64,000 nt of DNA from an uncultured Oscillospiraceae bacterium (lineage in GTDB: Bacteria; Bacillota; Clostridia; Oscillospirales; Acutalibacteraceae): positions 1-64,000 of the forward strand of contig CAOKRT010000002.1 of NCBI GenBank assembly GCA_948471205.1, given 5' to 3'. The notes beneath the pieces were generated by a model, which saw nothing but the letters and a program-made list of their open reading frames with translations, had not been told where the DNA came from and did no database searches. Positions 17,005-26,682 of this stretch are shown here, in pieces. Numbering within the stretch: the stretch's first letter is position 1; every line of letters starts with the position of its first letter. The position numbers were made by a program, and so were the translations under genes.

Positions 17005-18840
17005 ATGGCAAAAATTATTGGTATTGATTTAGGTACAACAAACAGCTGCGTAAGCGTTATCGAAGGCGGAGAACCCGTTGTTATTGCAAACGCAGAAGGC
17101 GCAAGAACAACACCTTCCGTTGTTGCATTCAGCAAAGACGGCGAAAGAATGGTGGGCAATGTGGCAAAGCGCCAGGCAATCACCAACCCGGATAAAACAA
17201 TCAGTTCTATTAAAAGACACATGGGTTCTGATTACAAGGTTGATATTGACGGCAAAGCATACACCCCGCAGGAGATTTCGGCAATTATTCTTCAGAAGCT
17301 GAAAGCAGATGCCGAAAGCTATTTGGGAGACAAAGTTACAGAAGCCGTTATCACAGTTCCGGCTTACTTTACAGACGCACAGCGCCAGGCAACAAAAGAT
17401 GCCGGCAAAATTGCGGGACTTGAAGTTAAAAGAATTATTAACGAACCGACCGCTGCTGCCCTTGCTTTCGGAATTGATAAGGAAGACGACCAGAAGGTTA
17501 TGGTTTATGACCTTGGCGGCGGCACCTTTGACGTATCCATTATTGAAATGGGAGACGGCGTTCAGGAAGTTCTTGCAACAGCAGGCAACAACAGCCTTGG
17601 CGGCGATGATTTCGACAAAAAGGTTATGGACTGGATTGTTTCGGAATTCAAGAAATCAAACGGCATAGACCTTTCAAACGACAAAATGGCAATGCAGCGT
17701 GTAAAAGAAGCTGCTGAAAAAGCAAAAATTGACCTTTCGGGCATGACAACTGCTCAGATTTCACTGCCTTTCATCACAGCAGATGCAACAGGCCCTAAGC
17801 ATCTTGAATTAAGTCTTACCAGAGCACAGTTCAATCAGATGACGGCAGACCTTGTTGAAGCTACCATGGGTCCTGTTCGCCAGGCTATGAAAGACAGCGG
17901 ACTTTCAATGGGTGAAATTGACAAGGTTCTTCTTGTAGGCGGTTCAACACGTATTCCTGCCGTTCAGGAAGCAATTCAGAAATTCAGCGGCAAAGAGCCG
18001 TTTAAGGGTATAAATCCCGATGAATGCGTTGCAATGGGCGCTGCACTTCAGGGCGGCGTACTCGGCGGAGATGTTAAGGGACTTCTTCTTCTTGATGTTA
18101 CGCCCCTGTCACTTGGTATTGAAACAATGGGCGGTGTAAACACCGTTATTATTGAAAGAAACACAACCATTCCAACAAAGAAATCACAGATTTTCTCTAC
18201 CGCCGCTGACAACCAAACCTCTGTTGAGGTTCATGTGCTTCAGGGTGAAAGAGAATTTGCAAAAGACAATAAAACACTTGGTATGTTCCATCTTGACGGC
18301 ATTCTTCCTGCACGCCGCGGCGTTCCCCAGATTGAGGTTACCTTTGATATTGATGCAAACGGCATTGTTCACGTATCTGCAAAGGATTTAGGCACAGGAA
18401 AAGAACAGAATATCAGCATTACTGCTTCTTCCAACATGAGTAAGGAAGATATTGACAAAGCAGTTAAGGAAGCTGAGCAGTTTGCCGATGAAGATAAGAA
18501 GAAGAGAGAAGCTGTTGACCTTAAAAACAGCGCTGAACAGATGGTTTACCAGACTGAAACGCTTATATCCGAAAACGGCGACAAATTCAGCACAGATGAC
18601 AAGAGTGCTCTTGAAACAAAAACCGAAGCATTGAAAGAAGCACTTAAAGGCGATAATCTTGATACAATTAAAACAGCACAGGAAGATCTTCAGAACAAAT
18701 TCTATGAGGTTTCTCAAAAGCTTTACCAGGCAGCACAGGCTGCTCAGGGCGGTGCTGCAGATGCAAACGCACAGCAAACAGCAGACAACGGCGGTGCAGA
18801 CTATACAGATGCCGATTACACCGAAGTTGAAGACAACTAA
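17005..18840 (+). CDS. dnaK: Chaperone DnaK (Hsp70)
   Basis: 611 aa. [33 protein letters not shown] and [14 protein letters not shown] are the three Hsp70 signatures of the ATPase domain. The substrate-binding domain starts around residue 360, and the acidic tail ends EVEDN. AGGAGGAAATT precedes the ATG. Its beginning lacks the 24-residue insert of Gram-negative DnaK, as expected for a Firmicute. Works with DnaJ and GrpE encoded on either side. Confidence 0.98.
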   Translation: MAKIIGIDLGTTNSCVSVIEGGEPVVIANAEGARTTPSVVAFSKDGERMVGNVAKRQAITNPDKTISSIKRHMGSDYKVDIDGKAYTPQEISAIILQKLKADAESYLGDKVTEAVITVPAYFTDAQRQATKDAGKIAGLEVKRIINEPTAAALAFGIDKEDDQKVMVYDLGGGTFDVSIIEMGDGVQEVLATAGNNSLGGDDFDKKVMDWIVSEFKKSNGIDLSNDKMAMQRVKEAAEKAKIDLSGMTTAQISLPFITADATGPKHLELSLTRAQFNQMTADLVEATMGPVRQAMKDSGLSMGEIDKVLLVGGSTRIPAVQEAIQKFSGKEPFKGINPDECVAMGAALQGGVLGGDVKGLLLLDVTPLSLGIETMGGVNTVIIERNTTIPTKKSQIFSTAADNQTSVEVHVLQGEREFAKDNKTLGMFHLDGILPARRGVPQIEVTFDIDANGIVHVSAKDLGTGKEQNISITASSNMSKEDIDKAVKEAEQFADEDKKKREAVDLKNSAEQMVYQTETLISENGDKFSTDDKSALETKTEALKEALKGDNLDTIKTAQEDLQNKFYEVSQKLYQAAQAAQGGAADANAQQTADNGGADYTDADYTEVEDN

Positions 18841-18856
18841 TCATCATAAAACAACA

Positions 18857-18887
18857 GGTATCCCGTTCATTTACTGCACGGGATACC
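18857..18887 (+). terminator. Hairpin between dnaK and dnaJ
   Basis: A 10-bp perfect stem (GGTATCCCGT with complement) and 11-nt loop, without a T run. It is more likely a transcript-stabilising or processing hairpin or a partial attenuator than a full terminator. Confidence 0.5.
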
Positions 18888-18918
18888 GTATTTAAAATAA
18901 CTACTTACGGAGGCAAAT

Positions 18919-20070
18919 ATGCCTGAAGAAAAAAGAGACTATTATGAGGTGCTTGGCGTTCAGAAAGGCGCTTCGGCAGATGAAATAAAAAAAGCATACA
19001 GAAAAACCGCAAAAAAATACCATCCCGATCTGAACCCGAATGATAAGGTTGCCGAAGAAAAATTCAAAGAGTGCAACGAAGCATACGAGGTACTTTCCGA
19101 TTCAGATAAAAAAGCCCGTTATGACCAATTCGGATTTGCAGGCGTTGACCCGAATTACGGCGCCGGCCAGGGCGGCGGATTCGGCGGTGGTTTTGGATTT
19201 GACGGCGATATTGATTTGGGTGATATCTTTTCTTCATTTTTCGGCGGAGGCGGATTCGGCGGATTTGGCGGAAACAATCCGAATGCTCCGAGAAAAGGCC
19301 GGGATATTCAAATCTCACTTTCGCTTACTTTTGAGGAAGCTGCCAAGGGCTGCAAAAAAACTGTGGATGTACCGCGTGTTGAAAACTGCAGTGAATGCGG
19401 CGGCTCAGGCGCCGCAAAAGGCACGGCTCCCAAAACCTGCCAGCATTGCGGCGGCAGAGGCGTGGTAAATGTTCAGAGCCGAACAGCCTTCGGCGTTATG
19501 AATACACAGCGTGCATGCCCTGACTGCGGAGGAACAGGAAAAATTATTGAAAAAGCATGCCAGAAATGCGCCGGCAAGGGCAAGGTTAGACGAAAAAATA
19601 AAATTGATGTTAATATTCCTGCCGGAATTGACAATAATCAGATTGTAAGCATGCGCGGCATGGGCGATACCGGATTTAACGGCGGACCTGCCGGAGATTT
19701 AAAAATCATTATAAACATTAAACCGCACAAATACTTTGAACGCGACGGCTTTAATGTATGGTTTACACAGCACGTTTCCTTTGTACAGGCAACACTCGGC
19801 GCCGAACTTCAGGTGCCTACACTTGATGGTGCTGTTAAATACAACATGCCTGCAGGAACCCAGCCGGGCGAGGTATTCAAGCTGAAAAACAAAGGTATTG
19901 ACAGATTGAATTCCTTTGGAAAGGGCGACGAGTTTGTGAGAATTATTGTGGATATTCCCAAAAATATCACACCGGAACAAAAGGAGCTTTTGAAAAAATT
20001 TGACGAAAATTATACACCGCCAAAAAACAATGAAAAAGAAGGCTTCTTTGACAAATTCAAAAAAAAATGA
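18919..20070 (+). CDS. dnaJ: Chaperone DnaJ (Hsp40)
   Basis: 383 aa with the complete type I layout. The J domain has HPD (YHPDLNPND), then comes a Gly/Phe-rich linker (about residues 75-115), four zinc-binding CxxCxGxG repeats ([32 protein letters not shown]) and C-terminal substrate-binding domains. The fourth repeat has Ala in place of the first Gly. ACGGAGG precedes the ATG. It delivers unfolded clients to DnaK. Confidence 0.97.
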   Translation: MPEEKRDYYEVLGVQKGASADEIKKAYRKTAKKYHPDLNPNDKVAEEKFKECNEAYEVLSDSDKKARYDQFGFAGVDPNYGAGQGGGFGGGFGFDGDIDLGDIFSSFFGGGGFGGFGGNNPNAPRKGRDIQISLSLTFEEAAKGCKKTVDVPRVENCSECGGSGAAKGTAPKTCQHCGGRGVVNVQSRTAFGVMNTQRACPDCGGTGKIIEKACQKCAGKGKVRRKNKIDVNIPAGIDNNQIVSMRGMGDTGFNGGPAGDLKIIINIKPHKYFERDGFNVWFTQHVSFVQATLGAELQVPTLDGAVKYNMPAGTQPGEVFKLKNKGIDRLNSFGKGDEFVRIIVDIPKNITPEQKELLKKFDENYTPPKNNEKEGFFDKFKKK

Positions 20071-20077
20071 TATAAAT

Positions 20078-20105
20078 ATAGACGGCACCTATTCATGCCG
20101 TCTAT
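20078..20105 (+). terminator. Hairpin after dnaJ
   Basis: ATAGACGGCA and its complement TGCCGTCTAT with an 8-nt loop, followed by TACAATTTT. The T run is weak, so some readthrough into ugd is possible. Confidence 0.6.
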
Positions 20106-20126
20106 TACAATTTTAAGGAGTTAACC

Positions 20127-21347
20127 ATGGCTGAAAAATCTTATACAATAGCCGTTGCAGGCACAGGCTATGTGGGCCTTTCAAATGCAATTCTTTTATC
20201 GCAGAACAACAAAGTTTATGCAGTGGATATTATTGAAGAAAAAACAAAAATGATTAATAACGGCATTTCCCCGATTGTTGATGCTGAAATTTCCGATTAT
20301 CTTTTAAACAAAAAATTGGATTTAACAGCAACCACGGATGCCGAGCTGGCTTATAAAAATGCAGATTTTGTTATTATTTCCACACCAACAGATTACGATT
20401 CCGAAAAAAACTACTTCAACACAAGTTCGGTTGAAGCCGTTATTGAATTGGTATTAAAAATCAATCCCAAAGCAGTTATGGTTATTAAATCCACCATCCC
20501 TGTTGGGTTTACGGAAAGTGCAGAAAAAAAATATCCCGGTGCAAAAATTCTTTTCAGCCCGGAATTTCTTCGCGAAGGCAAGGCCCTTTACGATAATCTG
20601 AATCCAAGCAGAATCATTGTAAGCTATCCCGGCAATAATACCGAACTTGAAGATGCAGCGCATACATTTGCCGCACTTCTGGCAGACGGCGCAGTAAAAA
20701 AAGATATACCGGTTCTGTTTATGCAGCCAACCGAGGCGGAAGCAGTGAAACTTTTTGCAAACACATATCTTGCACTGCGGGTAAGCTATTTCAATGAACT
20801 TGACACGTATGCGGAAATACACGGACTGAACGCAAAACAGATTATTGAGGGTATCGGGCTTGATCCGCGCATCGGCACACATTATAACAACCCATCCTTC
20901 GGCTATGGCGGATACTGCCTTCCGAAAGACACAAAGCAGCTGCTTGCCAACTATTCAAATGTGCCCGAAAAGCTGATACAGGCAATTGTTGATTCAAATG
21001 CCACAAGAAAAGATTATGTTGCAAACAGTATATTAAAAAAATCCGGTCACAGTGATGATATGCCTGCAACTGTGGGTGTATTTCGCCTAACCATGAAAGC
21101 AAATTCAGATAACTTCCGCCAAAGCTCCATTCAGGGCGTTGTAAAACGTTTGAAAGGAGAGGGCGTAAATGTTATTGTTTATGAACCTACACTTAAAGAC
21201 GGCTCTGTATTCTGCCACAATCTTGTTGTAAACAATCTTGAAGAATTCAAAAAACAGTCAAATGTAATTATTGCAAACAGAATGAGTGATGAACTTCTTG
21301 ATGTTGAAGAAAAGGTTTATACAAGAGATATTTACGGCAGAGATTAA
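20127..21347 (+). CDS. ugd: UDP-glucose 6-dehydrogenase family protein
   Basis: 406 aa. An N-terminal Rossmann motif ([13 protein letters not shown]), [28 protein letters not shown] and the active-site block [10 protein letters not shown] with the catalytic Cys define the UDP-glucose/GDP-mannose dehydrogenase family. The length and SPEFLREG fit the Ugd branch that makes UDP-glucuronate. It starts 22 nt after the dnaJ hairpin, behind AAGGAG. No glycan cluster surrounds it, so the use of the product is not evident. A UDP-N-acetyl sugar dehydrogenase remains possible. Confidence 0.88.
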   Translation: MAEKSYTIAVAGTGYVGLSNAILLSQNNKVYAVDIIEEKTKMINNGISPIVDAEISDYLLNKKLDLTATTDAELAYKNADFVIISTPTDYDSEKNYFNTSSVEAVIELVLKINPKAVMVIKSTIPVGFTESAEKKYPGAKILFSPEFLREGKALYDNLNPSRIIVSYPGNNTELEDAAHTFAALLADGAVKKDIPVLFMQPTEAEAVKLFANTYLALRVSYFNELDTYAEIHGLNAKQIIEGIGLDPRIGTHYNNPSFGYGGYCLPKDTKQLLANYSNVPEKLIQAIVDSNATRKDYVANSILKKSGHSDDMPATVGVFRLTMKANSDNFRQSSIQGVVKRLKGEGVNVIVYEPTLKDGSVFCHNLVVNNLEEFKKQSNVIIANRMSDELLDVEEKVYTRDIYGRD

Positions 21348-21370
21348 TTTATTCTTTTAGGAACATTACT

Positions 21371-21892
21371 ATGTCAAAAGCATTTTCTCATTTTAAAACA
21401 ATAACAAAGCACCGTCACTGTGTTTTGCGCCACTGTATAAAAGCCGGAATATTCTTTCAGGGACTGCGCCATGATTTATCCAAATACACTCCCACAGAAT
21501 TTCTGCCGGGCGCTAAATATTATGCAGGCACAAGATCACCGAACGAAGTGGAGCGGGAACAAAAGGGTTATTCAGCCGCATGGCTTCATCACAAAGGGCG
21601 CAACCGTCATCATTATGAATACTGGCAGGATTACAACCCAAAAACAAAGCGCATGGAACCTGTTGAAATGCCGATAAAATATGTTAAAGAAATGTTTTGC
21701 GACCGTGTTGCTGCAAGCAAAATTTACCAGGGCAAAAACTACACACAGGCACATCCGCTTCAGTATTTTCAAAATGCCAAAAGCAGAATTTTAATTCATC
21801 CGAACACAGCAGCATTGCTTGAAAAACTGCTTGTCATGCTGAAAGAAAAAGGTGAAAAGGAAACCTTTCGGTATCTGAAAAATTTAAAATAA
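21371..21892 (+). CDS. DUF5662 family protein
   Basis: 173 aa. It is His-rich, with HRHCVLRHC, GLRHDLSKYTPTEF, WLHHKGRNRHHYEYW and later CDRVAASK. This matches the DUF5662 family found widely in Firmicutes and their phages. The H...HD...HH spacing recalls metal-dependent HD-type phosphohydrolases, but no activity is established that I know of. It follows ugd by 23 nt with AGGAAC upstream and ends before a strong terminator. Confidence 0.85.
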   Translation: MSKAFSHFKTITKHRHCVLRHCIKAGIFFQGLRHDLSKYTPTEFLPGAKYYAGTRSPNEVEREQKGYSAAWLHHKGRNRHHYEYWQDYNPKTKRMEPVEMPIKYVKEMFCDRVAASKIYQGKNYTQAHPLQYFQNAKSRILIHPNTAALLEKLLVMLKEKGEKETFRYLKNLK

Positions 21893-21895
21893 CAA

Positions 21896-21934
21896 CAAAG
21901 CAGATTTACGCACTGTAAATCTGCTTTGCTTTTT
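21896..21934 (+). terminator. Rho-independent terminator after the DUF5662 gene
   Basis: A 14-bp perfect stem (CAAAGCAGATTTAC with complement), GCACT loop, then CTTTTTAT. Confidence 0.93.
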
Positions 21935-21948
21935 ATATTCAATTAAAA

Positions 21949-22815
21949 TCAAATACCGTCTGCATTATTTGTTACCGAGATGTCATCCGAATGATAGCCA
22001 TATGAAGCATCATGACAGCAATTGCCGGCACTGTCCGAAACATCGCACGATACATATGCCGTTTTGTCATCATCTATATTTGGCTTCCGTTCCGGCATAT
22101 AATAGACCGCACCGTTTTGATTATAATATTCTTCTGCGCGTTGTTTGTCTTTTCTGCTCATAATAACGCCTATTACTATACCAGCGATTCCGCCGGCGGC
22201 AAGCACTGCACAAATCGCACACCATTTAACATTTTGCGTTTGTATGCCCTGCCGGTATTCTGAAAAATCCGCCTGAGAACTGCAAGCAAATGAAAATACC
22301 ATATCCGTTTGCTCTGCATTAAAATCCTGCTGAAAACTCACTGCCATTTCATTGTAAAACTGCTTTAATTTGTTCCGTGCATCCGCATCCATTTCAAATT
22401 TTTCAAAAGATTCTGCCGTAAACCCACCGTTTAATACACAGTCGCCGATTTGCTGTTCTGAATCATTCAAATAATAATTAACGCTTTCAAACACAGCTTT
22501 TTCATCATATGACCCTGTGGCAAGCGATGCGAATTTCAAAGTATCATCTTTATCAAAAATACCGATTAAATAAAGCTGGCATTCCTTTGTATTATAAACC
22601 GCATACCGATCAAAAACGATCATTTCCGTCTGATAAACATCGGCAGAATTCATTTCTGAAAAATTTACAGTTCCCTTTTCAAAAAATTCCGGTAATTTAT
22701 ACTTTATTTTTGTTGAACAGAAAAACACTGCAAGCAAAATCAGCAGAACACCGGCTGTTTTCAGCCAAAGCTTAAGCCCTGTTCTGTTTGTTGAAATCAT
22801 ACTCGGAATGCTCAT
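21949..22815 (-). CDS. Unknown two-pass membrane protein
   Basis: 288 aa. A short N-terminal stretch, membrane segment 1 (about residues 16-35), an extracellular domain of about 160 residues, membrane segment 2 (about 199-219) and a cytoplasmic tail of about 70 residues rich in Cys, His, Asp and Tyr (e.g. CDVSDSAGNCCHDASYGYH). I do not recognise the domain. It starts 17 nt after the DUF3048 gene on the same strand, behind AAGGAG, so the two are probably co-transcribed. The Cys/His-rich tail might bind metal, which is speculation. Confidence 0.75.
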   Translation of the reverse strand: MSIPSMISTNRTGLKLWLKTAGVLLILLAVFFCSTKIKYKLPEFFEKGTVNFSEMNSADVYQTEMIVFDRYAVYNTKECQLYLIGIFDKDDTLKFASLATGSYDEKAVFESVNYYLNDSEQQIGDCVLNGGFTAESFEKFEMDADARNKLKQFYNEMAVSFQQDFNAEQTDMVFSFACSSQADFSEYRQGIQTQNVKWCAICAVLAAGGIAGIVIGVIMSRKDKQRAEEYYNQNGAVYYMPERKPNIDDDKTAYVSCDVSDSAGNCCHDASYGYHSDDISVTNNADGI

Positions 22816-22832
22816 AATTGATTCTCCTTAAA

Positions 22833-24089
22833 CTATGAGAGCGTTACTGTGCCGCCGTTATTGGCAGATGCAAGCGCAATCCAGCTTTTTCCCGGATTCA
22901 GCTTTAAATCGTTACCGTTCGCATCTTTGAATGAAAGCTTTCCGTTTGTTACATTCCAAGTGAAATCGACTGCTGTTCCGTAGGAAATAAGCTTTCCGCT
23001 GCCATTTGTAAAATCATAGTTAAGATATGTTTCTGTTTTACCCGAACCTTTATAATTGCTCTTGTCTATATATTTTGAATTTGCATACATAACAATTACA
23101 TTTGTAAAACTTACAGGCGTTTTATAATCTGATTGGTTTATATAAACCTGTTCCAAACTGTTATATGTTAATTTATGCGTATTTGTTTTGGAAGAAATTT
23201 TAACAGCGGCATTGCTGCAAACCGTATCAGAAAGCGGCTGAACCTGTTCATTGAATGATAAAGCGGAAAATGAATTTTCATCAATATCTGTTCTGTAATT
23301 CTTTTTTTCAATGGCAGCAACAAGCTTGTTTCCGATAAGAGCAGCATTATGAGGGCTTGTCTTGTCCGATGTTCTTCTGAAGCATGAAGAAACAGACATT
23401 CCGTCTATATCATCCACATTATTATTTTTTATAACCTCATATCCGCCGATATAATCGCCCTTGCTGTGGCTGCCGCCGAAATGAACATATACAGAATCAA
23501 AAAACTGAGAAAACTCAACAAAGCTCGGTCTTGCAGAACGCGTTGGACCTATCTGTTCGGGAAGATTGGTCATATCCGAAAAAAACCAAAGCATACGGGT
23601 TTCTCCGCCTTCAACCTCGCCTTCAACAATCAAATCGGCTTTATCAATATTGTACTGCGGTCTTGCACCTGATGCATTATCAACCACTACGGAAACAGGC
23701 CTTTTTCCGAGCGCGCTTTTATTGTATCCCGTTTCACCGGTCAGCGGATTAAGCACTGCAGCCGGAATCTGCGAAACAGGTTCGGTAGCGGATACATCCG
23801 AAGTCTGGGGCATATCATCTCCCCTGTCGAAGAAAAATCCAAAATAAACACCGCATATAACGGCGATTACAGCAATTACAGCCACAATAGCGATTACTGC
23901 TTTATTTTTGCTTTTTGCAGGCTTTTCCATAGCATTTCCATTCTCCTCATAATCAAATACAGTTTTTTCGGCAGCTTTATAAAAGTTTTCTGAAAGATGG
24001 TTATTCTTTTTGATGCTTTCAGCCGGCTTTTCATCTGTTTCCGATTTTAATTCACTTAAAATTTTATCAATTTCATTATCATTTTTCAT
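22833..24089 (-). CDS. DUF3048 domain protein (YerB-like), membrane-anchored
   Basis: 418 aa. About 66 charged cytoplasmic residues, one membrane segment (about 67-90), a Pro/Ser/Thr linker, then NPLTGETG...LGKRPVSVVVDN, ARPQYNIDKADLIVEGEVEGGETRM-type text and IGPTRSARPSFVEF. These are hallmarks of the DUF3048 family (B. subtilis YerB), which lies outside the membrane. The biochemical role is not established. AAAGGAG precedes the ATG. It diverges from the actin-like gene at 24215 and leads a two-gene operon with the unknown membrane protein. Confidence 0.9.
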   Translation of the reverse strand: MKNDNEIDKILSELKSETDEKPAESIKKNNHLSENFYKAAEKTVFDYEENGNAMEKPAKSKNKAVIAIVAVIAVIAVICGVYFGFFFDRGDDMPQTSDVSATEPVSQIPAAVLNPLTGETGYNKSALGKRPVSVVVDNASGARPQYNIDKADLIVEGEVEGGETRMLWFFSDMTNLPEQIGPTRSARPSFVEFSQFFDSVYVHFGGSHSKGDYIGGYEVIKNNNVDDIDGMSVSSCFRRTSDKTSPHNAALIGNKLVAAIEKKNYRTDIDENSFSALSFNEQVQPLSDTVCSNAAVKISSKTNTHKLTYNSLEQVYINQSDYKTPVSFTNVIVMYANSKYIDKSNYKGSGKTETYLNYDFTNGSGKLISYGTAVDFTWNVTNGKLSFKDANGNDLKLNPGKSWIALASANNGGTVTLS

Positions 24090-24214
24090 AACACATTCTC
24101 CTTTAGAATAATTTTATCACATTTAATTTATATTGCAATATATTTTTTATATTTGATTTAAGCGTGAATATGTAGTAAAATATTAATAATAGAAAATTTG
24201 TAGGACGTGTGAAA

Positions 24215-24838
24215 ATGGCAAAATGTATTCCTGTTATAATAACAAACACCAATATTCTTGTTTACGACAAGTTTTCCGAAGAATTCAAGGCTTTTGCACT
24301 GCCCGGAATTTCCAGCCAGCCCAATATTCCGTTTTATCATTCATTCGCAAAAAAAATAGCTGAAAGCCAACATTATTTTAAAACCTTTATTAAAAATATT
24401 TATCCCGGCAAACCGTCTAAAAATATACTTGCAATTGTTGTGCCGGATGACACAAGCACACTGGAAAGCATATTTATAAATGAATTTTTTCTGAATTCGG
24501 GCGCCTGCAAAGCCGTTGCCCAAATTACAATGGGGCAGTCGCTTTCAAAAAAGCATTCCGCTTATATATCCGTTTCAAAATCCAGCCGCAACATTGTGCT
24601 TCAATATATAAAAAACAATGAAGTTCAGGCCTGCCGATATTATGACTGCAACCATTATGATGTTGAACAGATTTTTGAAGATGCCAAAAGACTGCATATT
24701 GATATTGAATACGAAAAAACACCTGTATTTGTAAATAATTTCAATCTGAATATGGATGATTTTTTTGAAATGGGTGAAGTGATTACACCAAAAAAATTTA
24801 TGGATAAAATTGCTGTAATTGATGTGGAAAAAATATAA
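24215..24838 (+). CDS. Small protein resembling a degenerate MreB/actin-type subdomain
   Basis: 207 aa from ATG 24215, with TAGGACG nine bases upstream. I see no standard family. The order of segments parallels MreB: an opening VIITNTNILVYDKF (compare IDLGTANTLVYVKG), then ILAIVVPDDTSTLESIFINE and NSGACKAVAQITMGQSL (compare VPSGVTEVE...AGA..V.LIEEPMAAAIG), then AYISVSKSSRNIVLQYI (compare VDIGGGTTEVAVI). All phosphate-binding Gly residues are missing, so it should not bind ATP normally. It is also far shorter than MreB (about 330). A regulatory or structural pseudo-actin is possible; the resemblance could be chance. Confidence 0.6.
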   Translation: MAKCIPVIITNTNILVYDKFSEEFKAFALPGISSQPNIPFYHSFAKKIAESQHYFKTFIKNIYPGKPSKNILAIVVPDDTSTLESIFINEFFLNSGACKAVAQITMGQSLSKKHSAYISVSKSSRNIVLQYIKNNEVQACRYYDCNHYDVEQIFEDAKRLHIDIEYEKTPVFVNNFNLNMDDFFEMGEVITPKKFMDKIAVIDVEKI

Positions 24839-24855
24839 ATAAATCAGAATAAAGG

Positions 24856-24894
24856 AAATCACCTCTGCTTACAATATGAGCGAGGTGATTTTTT
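24856..24894 (+). terminator. Terminator whose 3' arm contains the ribosome site of the next gene
   Basis: AAATCACCTC (24856-24865) pairs with GAGGTGATTT (24882-24891) across a 16-nt loop, followed by a T run ending one base before ATG 24895. The 3' arm holds the GAGGTG Shine-Dalgarno of the 60-aa gene. Confidence 0.7.
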
Positions 24895-25077
24895 ATGAAC
24901 AACGAGACAAACAATACAAAACGCAATAAAAACAAACCGAAAATAATAGATTTAACATCCTATATCAGCCCCGATATGGTACAGAGCGATGTAAACGGAA
25001 GCTATACGGGAATGACAGCCGATACTTTCTATAACGGAGAATATGAAGAACCTGTTCAGGACGCAGATGATTTATAA
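24895..25077 (+). CDS. Small acidic hypothetical protein (60 aa)
   Basis: The ATG follows GAGGTGA with good spacing. The product is Asn-rich and basic at the start (MNNETNNTKRNKNKPKIIDL), acidic at the end and has no membrane segment. It has a ribosome site and its own following terminator, and separate codon-like composition, so it is probably real. No family recognised. Because the ribosome site lies in a terminator hairpin, the gene is likely poorly translated unless the hairpin opens. Confidence 0.55.
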   Translation: MNNETNNTKRNKNKPKIIDLTSYISPDMVQSDVNGSYTGMTADTFYNGEYEEPVQDADDL

Positions 25078-25096
25078 AAACCATTTCGGCTGAACA

Positions 25097-25139
25097 AAAA
25101 AACAGCTCTTTTCGAGAAAGTGAAAAAGAGCTGTTTTTT
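25097..25139. terminator. Bidirectional terminator between the 60-aa gene and the ABC-F gene
   Basis: AAAAAACAGCTCTTTT (25097-25112) and its complement (25124-25139) surround a 10-nt loop, with A and T runs on both sides of the convergent genes. Confidence 0.93.
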
Positions 25140-25140
25140 A

Positions 25141-26622
25141 TTACTGCAAATCAATTCTTTTTGATGCTATGTTTTCTGAAAACATTCTGTCATGCTCAAC
25201 AAAAATTATGGTTGGCTTGTATTTTTTAAGCAATTCTTCTATCTGTATTCTGGAGATAACATCAATATAATTCAGCGGTTCATCCCATATATAAAGATGT
25301 GCTTTTTTACATATGCTTCCTGCAAGCAAAACCTTTTTCTTTTGTCCCTCGCTTAAATGCTCCATTCTCTTTTCAAGCTGAACACCCGAAAAATCAAGTT
25401 TGCTCAAAACAGACTTTAAAAGGCTTTCATCAATACCGTTTGCATCCGAATATTCCGAAATTGTTCCCTTTATGCTGTCTGTACTTTGAGACACATAGGA
25501 CACTACCAGCCTGCTGCTTTTTATGATATCTCCAGTATAACAAATATCCCCGCCGCAAATTAATTTAAGAAGACTTGATTTTCCGCTTCCGTTTTTCCCG
25601 CAAAGCGAAATCATATCCCCCTGATTAATTTTAAAACTGATATTTCTGCACACCGTCTTGTCTGCGTATGATACAGAAACATTTTTAAATTCGACAAGCA
25701 CATCATCAAAAAACTTCAACGGCATTATCTGCAGTTCTTCCGACCCTTCAATATTTTTAAGAAGCAATGATTTTTCTTTCAGTGCAGCATTCTGCCTTGC
25801 TTCAATACTTTTGGCACGCTTCATCATTTTTGCAGACTTATGCCCAACAAAGCCTCTGTCGATCTTTGAGCCGGAATTTTTCTGATTAAATTTTGATTTT
25901 TCAATTTTGTCAGACCAGACGCCTGTTCTTTTTGCTGAAACGGAAAGTCGCCTGATTTCCCCTTTAAGTTTTTCATTCTCCCTGATTTCAAATTCGTCGC
26001 GCAGATTCTTATTATACTGCCAATCTGAAAAATTTCCTTTTACAACCTCTATACCGTTTTTATTAACGGCAAGAATATGATTTACGCATTTATCCAGAAT
26101 ATATCTGTCGTGTGAAATCAAAATAAATCCTTTTTTTCCGGAAAGATATTCCGCAAGCTTTTCTCTTGCCTGCATATCAAGATGATTTGTAGGTTCATCA
26201 ATCAGCAAAAAAGCATTTTCTTTTAAAAACAGCGCCACAAGCAGTGCTTTTGTCTGCTCCCCTTTTGATAATGTAAAAAACTGCCTGTAAAAAACATCGT
26301 CTTCCAATCCGAGAAGCGAAAACTCTTTCGAAAATTCCCAATCCTCCGCGTTGGGTGCGATTTCCCTTACAACATCAATTGTAAAATATTCTTCATTGAC
26401 TGCCGAATACGGAAAATATTCGAAATCAACATCTGCTGTTATCTTTCCGCTGTATTCAAATTCCTTCATAAGCAATTTAAAAAACGTCGTCTTTCCGCGG
26501 CCGTTTCTGCCGGTCAGTCCCAGTCTCCAGTCCGTATCAATCTGAAAACTTACATTTTCAAAAACATTATCATATGCTCCGTCATATCCGAAAGTTAAAT
26601 CGGAAACATTAATTAAAGACAT
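25141..26622 (-). CDS. Lsa-type ABC-F ribosomal protection protein
   Basis: 493 aa from the ATG at 26622, preceded by GGAGGGAGG; it begins MSLINVSDLTF like Lsa proteins. There are two ATPase domains without membrane segments: Walker A GRNGRGKT (residues 38-45), signature LSKGEQ and LIDEPTNHLD in the first, GKNGSGKSS, LSEGQKKK and YIWDEPLNYID in the second. A charged interdomain linker contains GFVGHKSAKMMKRAKSIE. Lsa-family members displace lincosamides, streptogramin A and pleuromutilins from the ribosome. Whether this chromosomal copy gives resistance cannot be said from sequence. It follows iolC on the same strand with a terminator hairpin between them. Confidence 0.9.
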   Translation of the reverse strand: MSLINVSDLTFGYDGAYDNVFENVSFQIDTDWRLGLTGRNGRGKTTFFKLLMKEFEYSGKITADVDFEYFPYSAVNEEYFTIDVVREIAPNAEDWEFSKEFSLLGLEDDVFYRQFFTLSKGEQTKALLVALFLKENAFLLIDEPTNHLDMQAREKLAEYLSGKKGFILISHDRYILDKCVNHILAVNKNGIEVVKGNFSDWQYNKNLRDEFEIRENEKLKGEIRRLSVSAKRTGVWSDKIEKSKFNQKNSGSKIDRGFVGHKSAKMMKRAKSIEARQNAALKEKSLLLKNIEGSEELQIMPLKFFDDVLVEFKNVSVSYADKTVCRNISFKINQGDMISLCGKNGSGKSSLLKLICGGDICYTGDIIKSSRLVVSYVSQSTDSIKGTISEYSDANGIDESLLKSVLSKLDFSGVQLEKRMEHLSEGQKKKVLLAGSICKKAHLYIWDEPLNYIDVISRIQIEELLKKYKPTIIFVEHDRMFSENIASKRIDLQ

Positions 26623-26640
26623 TTGCCTCCCTCCTGTAAA

Positions 26641-26670
26641 ATAAAAAACTCCCTGTGAACACACAGGGAG
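26641..26670 (-). terminator. Terminator/attenuator in front of the ABC-F gene
   Basis: On the minus strand CTCCCTGTG and CACAGGGAG form a 9-bp stem with a four-base loop, followed by six T. It ends transcription from iolC and also lies in the ABC-F leader, about 20 nt before its ATG. Confidence 0.85.
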
Positions 26671-26682
26671 ATAAAAAACAAA

